From Dyella_A sp050749815 (GTDB lineage Bacteria; Pseudomonadota; Gammaproteobacteria; Xanthomonadales; Rhodanobacteraceae), in NCBI RefSeq assembly GCF_050749815.1, contig NZ_CP192735.1:558001-622000 (forward strand): a stretch of 64,000 bases of DNA, given 5' to 3'. Positions 18,280 to 25,871 of the stretch are shown here, one piece after another (the stretch's first letter is position 1; each line of letters starts with the position of its first letter). The translations under genes were made by a program, and so were the position numbers. The notes below the pieces were generated by a model. It was given only the letters and a program-made list of their open reading frames with translations, ran no database searches and had not been told where the DNA came from.

Positions 18280-18544
18280 GCCTGCTCATGGCCTTCAAGT
18301 ACTCCGCGTTGTCATCGAATGGCCGCCGGGAGGCAGGGTGCGGCAGTTGCGTGCCTGAACAGCACAGCGGGTGGCGTGCGGCGACGCGGCGGCCACTCGA
18401 CGACAACCCTGTCGGGCCGGGGCTGTCTGGCCGCATGCCGGCGTCATCGCTCGGTCGTGGACTGACGTCCACTCCCTCACTCTTTCTTGGCCTGCGCCCA
18501 GACATCTCCCGGCGCGGAGCACTTGAAGACCACAAGCAGGCTCA
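18277..18544 (-). ncRNA. Candidate structured RNA: nested inverted repeats filling the tssK-tssL spacer
   Basis: The spacer folds into a three-way junction. Stem A pairs 18277-18308 with 18513-18544 (28 of 32 match). Stem B pairs 18309-18328 with 18387-18406 (18 of 20 match). Stem C pairs 18417-18439 with 18489-18512 (three mismatches and one bulge). A perfect 6-base hairpin lies at 18457-18472. A abuts B, and C abuts A, so the stems can stack. In stems A and B all six mismatches are A-C or C-A on the plus strand and become G-U wobbles in minus-strand RNA, which is the reason for the strand call. In plus-strand mRNA the fold would still sequester the AAGCAGG ahead of the tssL start. No family is recognised; a palindromic mobile-element remnant is the main alternative. 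Confidence 0.5.
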
Positions 18545-18547
18545 TGC

Positions 18548-19906
18548 ATGAACACACCGAACGGTCCCGGCAATCCGCCCGGCTACCCGCCCATTCCCGA
18601 TGACGCCACCGTGGTGCGCCCGCGCGGGCAGGCGGGCGCCGCATCGACGCCGGCCGCGCCCGCCTATGCACCGCCGCCGCCCGCCGCCGCGCCCGTCGCG
18701 GCGCGACCGATGGAGGCCCCGCGCGCGGACATCAGCGAGTTCCTCGGCGGCGGCATGAACCCGTTGGTGCAGACGGCGAGCCCGCTGCTGCTGCTCGGCG
18801 TGCAGCTGCGCCACAGCGTGTCGCCGCCGGATGCCACCCACCTGCGCGACCAGGTGATCGCCCAGGTGCGCAAGTTCGAAAGCCACGCCACCGCCGCCGG
18901 CTTGCCGGCGCAGACGGTCACCGCCGCGCGCTACGTGCTGTGCACCATGCTCGACGAGTCGGTGCTCAACGCGCCGTGGGGCGAGCAGAGCGGCTGGGCG
19001 CAGAAGACCCTGCTGGTCACTTTCCACGGCGAGTCGTACGGCGGTGCCAAGTTCTTCCAGATCCTGGAGCGGCTGTGCGCCGACTTCAGCCGGCACATCG
19101 ACCTGATCGAGCTGATGTACCTGTGTCTGGCGCTGGGTTTCGGCGGGCGCTACCAGATCGAATCGGGTGGGCGTGCCAAGCTGGCCGACATCCAGGAAGA
19201 CCTCTACCGTCGCATCAAGGCGCAGCGCGCGCCGGCCGCCGACGAACTGGCGCCGCACTGGCGCGGCATCGAGGACCGGCGCAATCCGCTGATCCGCTAC
19301 GTGCCGCTGTGGGTGATCGCGGCCGCCGCGGCGTGCGTGTTGCTGGTCGCCTTCGTGGTGTTCTACACGCGGCTCAACGCCGCGTCCGCGCCGGCCAGCG
19401 CGCAGATCGCGCAGATCGGCCTGGACAGCGCCACGCCGCCGGACACCCGCGCGCTGCCGCCGGTGCCGCACAAGAGCCTCAAGCAGTTGCTGGCACCGGA
19501 GGAGCAGGCCGGCAAGCTCACCGTGGACGAGCAGCCCGACGGCACCGCGCTGGTGCGCCTGGGCGCGGCCGACATGTTCGCCTCCGGCGGCGTGGACGTG
19601 AGCGCCAGCGAGCTGCCGGTGCTGCACGCGATCACCGCGGCGCTGAACCAGGTGGCCGGACGGTTGATCGTGGTCGGCCACACCGACGACCAGCCGATCC
19701 ACTCGCTGAAGTTCAAGGACAACTTCGAGCTGTCGGCCGCGCGCGCGCGCTCGGTGCTGGAGATCCTCAGCCAGGGCCTGGACAACCCGGCGCGGCTGGA
19801 GTCCAGCGGCGCGGGTTCCTCGCAGCCGATCGCGCTGCCGCCGAATCTTCCGGCCAACCGCACGCGCAATCGGCGTGTGGAAATCAAGTACATCCCGGAG
19901 GGTTGA
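18548..19906 (+). CDS. tssL: T6SS inner-membrane protein TssL with C-terminal OmpA-like domain
   Basis: A 452-residue protein of the evolved TssL type. Residues 1-60 form a Pro/Ala-rich cytoplasmic extension that holds PPIPDDATVVRPR, with Thr21 in a motif shared with PpkA. The DotU domain (about 60-245) contains LVQTASPLLLLGVQLRH and MLDESVLNAPWGEQSGW. One membrane segment follows (about 252-273, LWVIAAAAACVLLVAFVVFY), then a periplasmic OmpA/MotB peptidoglycan-binding domain (about 325-452) with VGHTDDQP and LSAARARSVLEIL. It anchors the TssM complex to the wall. The start lies 4 bases beyond the large inverted repeat, and only a weak GCAGG site is available inside the repeat arm. Confidence 0.95.
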   Translation: MNTPNGPGNPPGYPPIPDDATVVRPRGQAGAASTPAAPAYAPPPPAAAPVAARPMEAPRADISEFLGGGMNPLVQTASPLLLLGVQLRHSVSPPDATHLRDQVIAQVRKFESHATAAGLPAQTVTAARYVLCTMLDESVLNAPWGEQSGWAQKTLLVTFHGESYGGAKFFQILERLCADFSRHIDLIELMYLCLALGFGGRYQIESGGRAKLADIQEDLYRRIKAQRAPAADELAPHWRGIEDRRNPLIRYVPLWVIAAAAACVLLVAFVVFYTRLNAASAPASAQIAQIGLDSATPPDTRALPPVPHKSLKQLLAPEEQAGKLTVDEQPDGTALVRLGAADMFASGGVDVSASELPVLHAITAALNQVAGRLIVVGHTDDQPIHSLKFKDNFELSAARARSVLEILSQGLDNPARLESSGAGSSQPIALPPNLPANRTRNRRVEIKYIPEG

Positions 19907-19910
19907 GCGC

Positions 19911-22900
19911 GTGAAAAAATTTCTTTCCCTGCTCAAGTCCGGCTGGTTCATCGCGCTGGTCGGCCTGCTGCTGCTGTCGCTGCTGATCTGGCTCGGCGGT
20001 CCTTACCTCGGCATCGGCGACAGCCAGCCGCTGGCCAGCCCGGTGACGCGGCTGGTGGTGATCATCGTGCTGCTGGTGGTGTGGGTGGTGGCGCTGCAGA
20101 TCCAGCAGATGCGCCTGCGCAGCAAGACCGCAAAGATGTCCGGCGACATCGCCGGGGCCGATGCCGGTGCGACATCGGTCGGCGGCACCGGCGACGATCG
20201 CAGCGTCGGTGAACGCGCCCAGCTCGCCACGCGTTTCCAGGAAGCGGTAGACACGCTGCGCAAGGCCAAGCACGGCGGCGGCAATCTCTACACGCTGCCG
20301 TGGTATGTGGTGATCGGCCCGCCGGGCTCGGGCAAGAGCACCCTGCTGCAGAACTCCGGGCTCAACTTCCCGTTGTCGGACCGCTTCGGCAAGCAGGCGC
20401 TGCGCGGCATCGGCGGCACCCGCAACTGCGACTGGTGGTTCACCGACGAGGCGGTGTTCCTCGATACCGCCGGGCGCTACACCACGCAGGATTCGGACAG
20501 GAACGCCGACGCTTCGGCCTGGGCTGAGTTCCTCAAGCTGCTGCGTCGTTATCGCAAGCGCCGGCCGATCAACGGCGTGGTCATCGCGATGAGCATGTCC
20601 GACCTGCTGGTGCTGGACGACAACGCCCGGTACGAGCACGTGCAGGCCGTGCGTCGCCGCCTTGACGAGCTGGCCGAGCACCTGCGTATCGGCGTGCCGG
20701 TCTACCTGGTGCTGACCAAATGCGACCTGATCGCCGGCTTCAGCGAGTTCTTCGACGATCTGAACCCCGAGCTGCGCAGCCAGGTATGGGGCGTGTCGTT
20801 CCCGGTCAACAAGACCATGGACGGCACCGCGTCGAAGGCGTTCGCCGACGAGTTCCAGATCCTGCTCGACCGGCTCAACACCCGCGTGCTCGATCGCCTG
20901 CACGCCGAGAACGACCGCAGCCGCCGCGCGGCGATCCTGTCGTTCCCGCAGCAGCTGGCGGCCCTGCGCGACGTGGCGCGGCAGTTCGTGGAGGGCGTGT
21001 TCGCGCCCAATCCCTACGCCAGCCAGCCGTTGCTCCGCGGGGTGTATCTCACCTCGGGCACGCAGGAAGGCGCACCGATCGACCGCATGATGAGCGCGGT
21101 GGCGCGCACCTTCGGCGTGGATGCCGCGCGCGTGCAGGCCAAGGGCGCGCAGCAGCGCACGTTCTTCGTCGAGCGCCTGCTCAAGGACGTGCTGTTCAAG
21201 GAGTCCGGCTTCGCCGGTACCAACCCGAAGCTCGAGCGGCAGAAGATCCTGCTGCAGGCCGCTTCGTACGCCGGCGTGCTGCTGGCCACCGCGCTGCTGT
21301 TCATCGGCATGGCCACCAGCTACGGACGCAACCGCAGCTACCTGGCCAAGGTGCAGCAGGCACTGGCCGGCTATCCGGTGAAGAGCGACCTGTCCGCGGC
21401 GACCACCCAGAAGGCTTATTTCGCGATGGCGCTGGAGCGGCTCGAAGCGCTGTCCGGCGTGCAGGACGTGGCGCGGCAGTACAAGAACGACGTGCCGTGG
21501 CTGATGCGCTTTGGCCTGTACCAGGGCAAGGCAGTGGGCGGCGAAGTGCATGATGCCTACATCCGCGAGCTCAACGGCATCCTGCTTCCCGGCGTGGCCT
21601 CGCAGTTCCGCTCCGGCCTCACCGGCAACGCCAGCGATCCGCAGGCGCTGTACTACTACCTCAAGGGCTACCTGATGCTGGGCGAGCCCAAGCATCAGGA
21701 TCCGGCCCAGCTGGAGGCGCTGACCACCATCGAGTGGCGCAAGGTGTTCCCCGGCGACGACGTGTTGCAGGCGGCCGCGGCCAAGCACTTCCACGCGCTG
21801 GTCGACGAGCCCGGCCGACTGCGTGCGATCAGTCTGGACAACGGCCTGGTGGAACAGGCACGCGCCACGCTGCGCACGGCGGACCTGTCGGCATTGGTCT
21901 ACGGCAGCCTCAAGCTCTCGGCCGAGGCCAGCGGCCCGTCGCCGCTGCAGCTGGACAAGGCGCTGGGCCTGCTCGGCAACGTTTTTCGTCGCCGCAGCGG
22001 CACGCCGCTGTCCACGCCGCTGCCGGGGTTGTTCACCCAACCGGTGTTCGCGCAGGAAGTGGGCAAAGGCATCGAGCAGGCGGTGAACGACTTCACCAAG
22101 GACGACTGGGTGTTCGGCGCCAGCACGATCGACGCGATCGGCAAGGCGCGCCTGCAGCAGCAGGTGCTGGCGCTGTATCAGACCGACTACATCAAGGCCT
22201 GGGACGATCTGCTGGCCGATCTGGAACTGCAGCCGATCGCCAACATCCAGGACGCCAGCGCGATCGCCGCCAAGCTGTCCGGCCCCAGCTCGCCGTTGAA
22301 GGCCCTGCTCGGCGTGGTACGCGACAATACCCACGACCTGCTGCGCGCGCCGCCGGAAGACGGCGCCGACAAGGCGCTGGACGCGGCGAAGAAGCTGGCC
22401 GAGAAGAAGGCCACGCAGAGTGCGCTCAGCCGCGCGCTGGCGGCCGCCGCTGGTTCGGCGCCTGCCGCGACGACGGAGAAGCCGGGCGATGCGATCAGCG
22501 CGCACTTCGACACGCTCAACAAGCTCAGCGAAGGCGCGCCGGGCGCGGCGCCGATCGACCAGACGCTCGGAGTGCTCGACCAGCTCAGCAAGACGCTGCT
22601 GACCATGACCGATTTCAGCAGCGCCGCCGGTCAGCCCAACCCGCAGCTGCTGCTGGCGCAGCAGGCCGCCGCGCAGCTGCCGCCGCCGGTGTCCGGCTGG
22701 GTCGCCGCGCTCACCGGCAAGAGCCAGGCGCTGGTGGCCAGCGGCACCAAGGGTGCGCTGGATGATCAGTTCCAGCAGGCGGTGGCGAAGGATTGCGCCG
22801 ACTTCACCCGCGGCCGCTATCCGTTCGCGCCCAACGGCAAGTCGGAAATTCCGCTGCAGAACTTCGCCGAGCTGTTCGGCTACGGCGGACAGTTCGACAG

Positions 22901-23441
22901 CTTCTACAAGCAGACGCTGGAGAAGCTGGTCGACGCCAGCGGCCGCAACTGGCAGTGGAAGAGCGGACCCGGCGCGGTCAGCGGCTCGCCCGGCATGCTG
23001 GCGCAGATGCAGCTGGCCGATTCGATCAAGCAGATGTACTTCCGCAACGGCAGCGCCACGCCCGAGGTCGATTTCACCTGGCAGGCGCCGCAGCTCGATG
23101 CGGGCATCGGCAAGCTGGTGATCGCCGTCGACGGCCAGAAGTACGAGTACACGCCCGGCGGCGCGATGAGCGCGGCGATGAAATGGCCCGGTCCGCAGCC
23201 CGGCCAGGTCTCCTTCACCGCCTACGACACCGCCGGCAACCTGATCAGCAGCGTCGACTACCAGGGCGACTGGGCGTTCTTCCGCGCCCTGCAGGCGGCG
23301 TCGCTCACGCGCCAGTCGGACCTGCGCTTCACCGCCACGCTGAACTTCGGCGGCCACATCGCCAAGCTCACGCTGCAGGCGAACAACCTCAAGAACCCGT
23401 TCCTCAATACCGACGTGCAACGTTTCCGGTGCGGGGGTTGA
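19911..23441 (+). CDS. tssM: T6SS inner-membrane protein TssM (IcmF)
   Basis: A 1176-residue IcmF family protein. Two membrane segments near the N-terminus (about residues 9-28 and 46-64) bracket a short loop, then a cytoplasmic GTPase-like domain with intact Walker A GPPGSGKST at residue 137 and DTAGRYTTQDSDRNAD as the switch region. A third membrane segment lies near 443-465. The long periplasmic part ends in a beta domain (LRFTATLNFGGHIAKLTL) that binds TssJ in known systems. GTG 19911 was chosen for the GGAGG 8 bases upstream; it begins 4 bases after the tssL stop. Confidence 0.96.
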   Translation: MKKFLSLLKSGWFIALVGLLLLSLLIWLGGPYLGIGDSQPLASPVTRLVVIIVLLVVWVVALQIQQMRLRSKTAKMSGDIAGADAGATSVGGTGDDRSVGERAQLATRFQEAVDTLRKAKHGGGNLYTLPWYVVIGPPGSGKSTLLQNSGLNFPLSDRFGKQALRGIGGTRNCDWWFTDEAVFLDTAGRYTTQDSDRNADASAWAEFLKLLRRYRKRRPINGVVIAMSMSDLLVLDDNARYEHVQAVRRRLDELAEHLRIGVPVYLVLTKCDLIAGFSEFFDDLNPELRSQVWGVSFPVNKTMDGTASKAFADEFQILLDRLNTRVLDRLHAENDRSRRAAILSFPQQLAALRDVARQFVEGVFAPNPYASQPLLRGVYLTSGTQEGAPIDRMMSAVARTFGVDAARVQAKGAQQRTFFVERLLKDVLFKESGFAGTNPKLERQKILLQAASYAGVLLATALLFIGMATSYGRNRSYLAKVQQALAGYPVKSDLSAATTQKAYFAMALERLEALSGVQDVARQYKNDVPWLMRFGLYQGKAVGGEVHDAYIRELNGILLPGVASQFRSGLTGNASDPQALYYYLKGYLMLGEPKHQDPAQLEALTTIEWRKVFPGDDVLQAAAAKHFHALVDEPGRLRAISLDNGLVEQARATLRTADLSALVYGSLKLSAEASGPSPLQLDKALGLLGNVFRRRSGTPLSTPLPGLFTQPVFAQEVGKGIEQAVNDFTKDDWVFGASTIDAIGKARLQQQVLALYQTDYIKAWDDLLADLELQPIANIQDASAIAAKLSGPSSPLKALLGVVRDNTHDLLRAPPEDGADKALDAAKKLAEKKATQSALSRALAAAAGSAPAATTEKPGDAISAHFDTLNKLSEGAPGAAPIDQTLGVLDQLSKTLLTMTDFSSAAGQPNPQLLLAQQAAAQLPPPVSGWVAALTGKSQALVASGTKGALDDQFQQAVAKDCADFTRGRYPFAPNGKSEIPLQNFAELFGYGGQFDSFYKQTLEKLVDASGRNWQWKSGPGAVSGSPGMLAQMQLADSIKQMYFRNGSATPEVDFTWQAPQLDAGIGKLVIAVDGQKYEYTPGGAMSAAMKWPGPQPGQVSFTAYDTAGNLISSVDYQGDWAFFRALQAASLTRQSDLRFTATLNFGGHIAKLTLQANNLKNPFLNTDVQRFRCGG

Positions 23442-23444
23442 GCG

Positions 23445-25139
23445 ATGCCCAATCCAACAGGGGGGATGGCGGCATCGGTGGGTTTCTTCGGCAAGTTGCC
23501 GGGCGCGGGTGACTTCGTCCAGCGGCGCTTGCCAGCCGATTTCGTGGAGCGTTGGGATCGGCACTTCGAACACGCCGTGGCTGCCAGTCGCGAGCGCCTG
23601 GGCGAACGCTGGCACAACGCCTGGTACGCCAGCCCGGCCTGGCGTTTCGTGCTGGCGCCGGGCGTGTGCGGCGACACCGCCTGGGCCGGCGTGATGGCGC
23701 CGGCATCCGACCGCGTCGGGCGCTGCTTTCCGATGGTGATGGCCGCCGCGCTGGGCAGCGAGCGGGCGGCCGTGGCGCACACCTTGCGCGAATCGCAGCG
23801 CTGGTTCGACGCGCTGGAGCATGCGCACGCCGAAGCGCGCTATCACGCCTCGGCGGCGGACGCGTTCGACGCCCGGCTGGCCAGCCTGCCGGGTCCACTG
23901 GAGGTGCTGCGCAGCGATCCAGCCGCCGCCCTGCAAGGCATCGACTGGCGTACGTCCATGCACTGGCGCATGCCGCTGCGCGTGCACGGCCACGATGAAG
24001 CGTTCCTGGAAACGCTGTGGCAGCAGGTGGCCGCGGCCGGCGGTTCGTGGTGCCTGTGGTGGACCCACGGCGCCGGCGCCGTGCCGGCCAGCGCGATGCT
24101 GACCCAGGGGCTGCCGGCGCCGTCCAGCTATGCCGCCTTCCTCGACGCGGGCCATGCCGATGACAACTGGCGTTCGCTGCGCTCGTTCGGCACGCCTGTG
24201 CCCGCACCCGCCGCCGCAGCGTCACCTGCGGCGCCGCCACCGGCCGCGCCCGCACCGGTTGCTGCAGCGGAACCGGCGCACGCACCGGCGGCACCGGCGA
24301 CGCTGCCGGACGATCTCTCCGAATTGCTCGAGGGCATCGGTGCGCCCGCGCAGCAGGTTCCGGACGACGTCACGGTGCCGGGCTTTGCGCGCGCCGCCGC
24401 ACCGCCCGCTCCAACGCCGCCGCCGACATCGGTACCCGCGCCTGCACCCGCCGTGCACGCCGGGCCGGCCGAACCGTCGCCGGCTCCCGCAGTAGCGGGG
24501 ATGAACACGGTCTATCGCAGTCCGGACGGCGCGCTGACCGTACTGGCCGCCGACGACGGCGCGCACGATCCGCGCTGCCGTGGCGCCGCCACAGCACAGG
24601 CGGTGGCGGCGGCGATGCAGCCGGGCGAGTTCTCCGGCGGCATGCAGAAGCTACGCGAGCGGCTGCTGGCCCGGCATACCGCGCTGCAGGCGACCAGCGA
24701 GGACCTGATCGATCCGGTGATGGAAGACGCGGCGGTGATCGCGCTGCACACCACCGGTCGCTGGGCGGCGCTGCTGCGCATCGGTACCGGCGAGGCATGG
24801 CAGTGGCGACGTGGCCAGATGCGCCCGGTGTTTGCCGGCGAGAGCGCGTCGGCGTCGGCCGGCGTCGACACTCTGCTGACCAACCGCCGCGGCGCCGTGG
24901 CCGTGGGTCTGGGCGGTGCCGGCGAGCCGCAGTGCGATGACATCGTGTGCGCAGTGGAGCCGGGCGACCGCTTCCTGCTGCTGTCCACGCGCCGGCTGAT
25001 GGCGCTGGACCCGGCGCTGCTGGCGCAGGCGCTGGCGCTGCCGGACTGCGATAGCGCCCGCGCGCGCATCGCCCATGCCTGCGCCTTGGGCACCGATCCC
25101 TCGCCGTGGCCGCTGGCCGTCATCGAGATCGCATCATGA
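23445..25139 (+). CDS. tagF: TagF fused to a degenerate PP2C-like domain
   Basis: The 564-residue product has an N-terminal TagF domain (about residues 8-200: SVGFFGKLPGAGDFVQRRLP, then LAPGVCGDTAWAGVMAPASD and GRCFPMVMA). A Pro/Ala-rich linker follows (about 245-350). The C-terminal 210 residues resemble a PP2C phosphatase fold: ALTVLAADDGAHD, LLRIGTGEAWQWRRGQ, VEPGDRFLLLSTRRLM and a final PWPLAVIEI align in order with motifs of the active PppA next door, but the metal-binding Asp of the SDG and DN motifs are absent. TagF represses T6SS assembly post-translationally in Pseudomonas and, in Agrobacterium, is fused to an active PppA. The tssM stop is 3 bases upstream and the tail overlaps the pppA start. 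Confidence 0.85.
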   Translation: MPNPTGGMAASVGFFGKLPGAGDFVQRRLPADFVERWDRHFEHAVAASRERLGERWHNAWYASPAWRFVLAPGVCGDTAWAGVMAPASDRVGRCFPMVMAAALGSERAAVAHTLRESQRWFDALEHAHAEARYHASAADAFDARLASLPGPLEVLRSDPAAALQGIDWRTSMHWRMPLRVHGHDEAFLETLWQQVAAAGGSWCLWWTHGAGAVPASAMLTQGLPAPSSYAAFLDAGHADDNWRSLRSFGTPVPAPAAAASPAAPPPAAPAPVAAAEPAHAPAAPATLPDDLSELLEGIGAPAQQVPDDVTVPGFARAAAPPAPTPPPTSVPAPAPAVHAGPAEPSPAPAVAGMNTVYRSPDGALTVLAADDGAHDPRCRGAATAQAVAAAMQPGEFSGGMQKLRERLLARHTALQATSEDLIDPVMEDAAVIALHTTGRWAALLRIGTGEAWQWRRGQMRPVFAGESASASAGVDTLLTNRRGAVAVGLGGAGEPQCDDIVCAVEPGDRFLLLSTRRLMALDPALLAQALALPDCDSARARIAHACALGTDPSPWPLAVIEIAS

Positions 25140-25855
25140 CGAACTCCTACGTTTCGGCTGGCCTCAGCGTCACCGGCAAGGTGCGCCGACACAACGAGGA
25201 CGCGATCCTCGTGCGTGACGACCTCGGCCTGTGGGTGGTGGCCGACGGCATGGGCGGCCATTCGGCCGGTGACTATGCCAGCGCGCTGATCGTCGACCGC
25301 CTCGGTGCGCTCAGGCGCGATGGCAGCGTGTTCGATTTCATCGAGGCGATCGAGGACGCGCTGGTGCAGGTCAACACCGACCTGATCGCTACGGCCAACA
25401 CCCGCGGCGTGGACATCATCGGCTCCACCGTGGTGCTGCTGGTGCACCACAAGGATTTCATGCTGTGCGGATGGGTTGGCGACAGCCGTGCCTACTGCGT
25501 GGAGAACGGCCGCCTCGAACAGGTCAGCGCCGACCACGTGCACGGCATGAAGGACGACGTCACCCAGTTCGGCGGACTGCCGGCACAGCCGCAGGCGGGC
25601 GCCGGCGTGCTCACCCGCGCGATCGGTGCCGAAGAACAGCTCTTCGTCGACTGGCAGATCGCCGGCTGCCGCCCCGGCATGCAGTTCGTGCTGTGCTCGG
25701 ACGGCATCAACAAGGAGATGTCCGACGCCGAGATGGAGGCGCAGTGCCGCCCGCAGGACCCGCCGCAGACCGTGCTGAACAACCTGCTCGGCGTGGCGCT
25801 GGGCCGGGCCGCGCGAGACAACGTTTCCGCCGTCGTCGTGCGGCTCCAGGATTGA
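25136..25855 (+). CDS. pppA: T6SS PP2C-type protein phosphatase PppA
   Basis: A 239-residue soluble PP2C phosphatase. It keeps all metal-binding signatures: RRHNEDA at 17, ADGMGGHSAGD at 36, GWVGDSRAY in the middle, LCSDGINKEM and the terminal ARDNVSAVVVRL. PppA removes the phosphate placed on threonines by PpkA and so resets T6SS assembly in characterised systems. The start overlaps the tagF stop as ATGA, suggesting coupled translation. It lies 16 bases before ppkA. Confidence 0.95.
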   Translation: MTNSYVSAGLSVTGKVRRHNEDAILVRDDLGLWVVADGMGGHSAGDYASALIVDRLGALRRDGSVFDFIEAIEDALVQVNTDLIATANTRGVDIIGSTVVLLVHHKDFMLCGWVGDSRAYCVENGRLEQVSADHVHGMKDDVTQFGGLPAQPQAGAGVLTRAIGAEEQLFVDWQIAGCRPGMQFVLCSDGINKEMSDAEMEAQCRPQDPPQTVLNNLLGVALGRAARDNVSAVVVRLQD

Positions 25856-25871
25856 ACAAGACTCCCTCTTC

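Noticed and set aside
18277..18544. Inverted repeats considered as integron attC site, IS ends or simple terminator
   Set aside because: No attC core sites, no flanking target duplication or transposase, no T-run, and too long and branched for an intrinsic terminator. Mobile palindrome origin remains open and is stated in the finding.
19884..24155. 1423-codon minus-strand frame opposite tssM and tagF
   Set aside because: Antisense shadow produced by GC-rich codon bias; low complexity composition and no family features.
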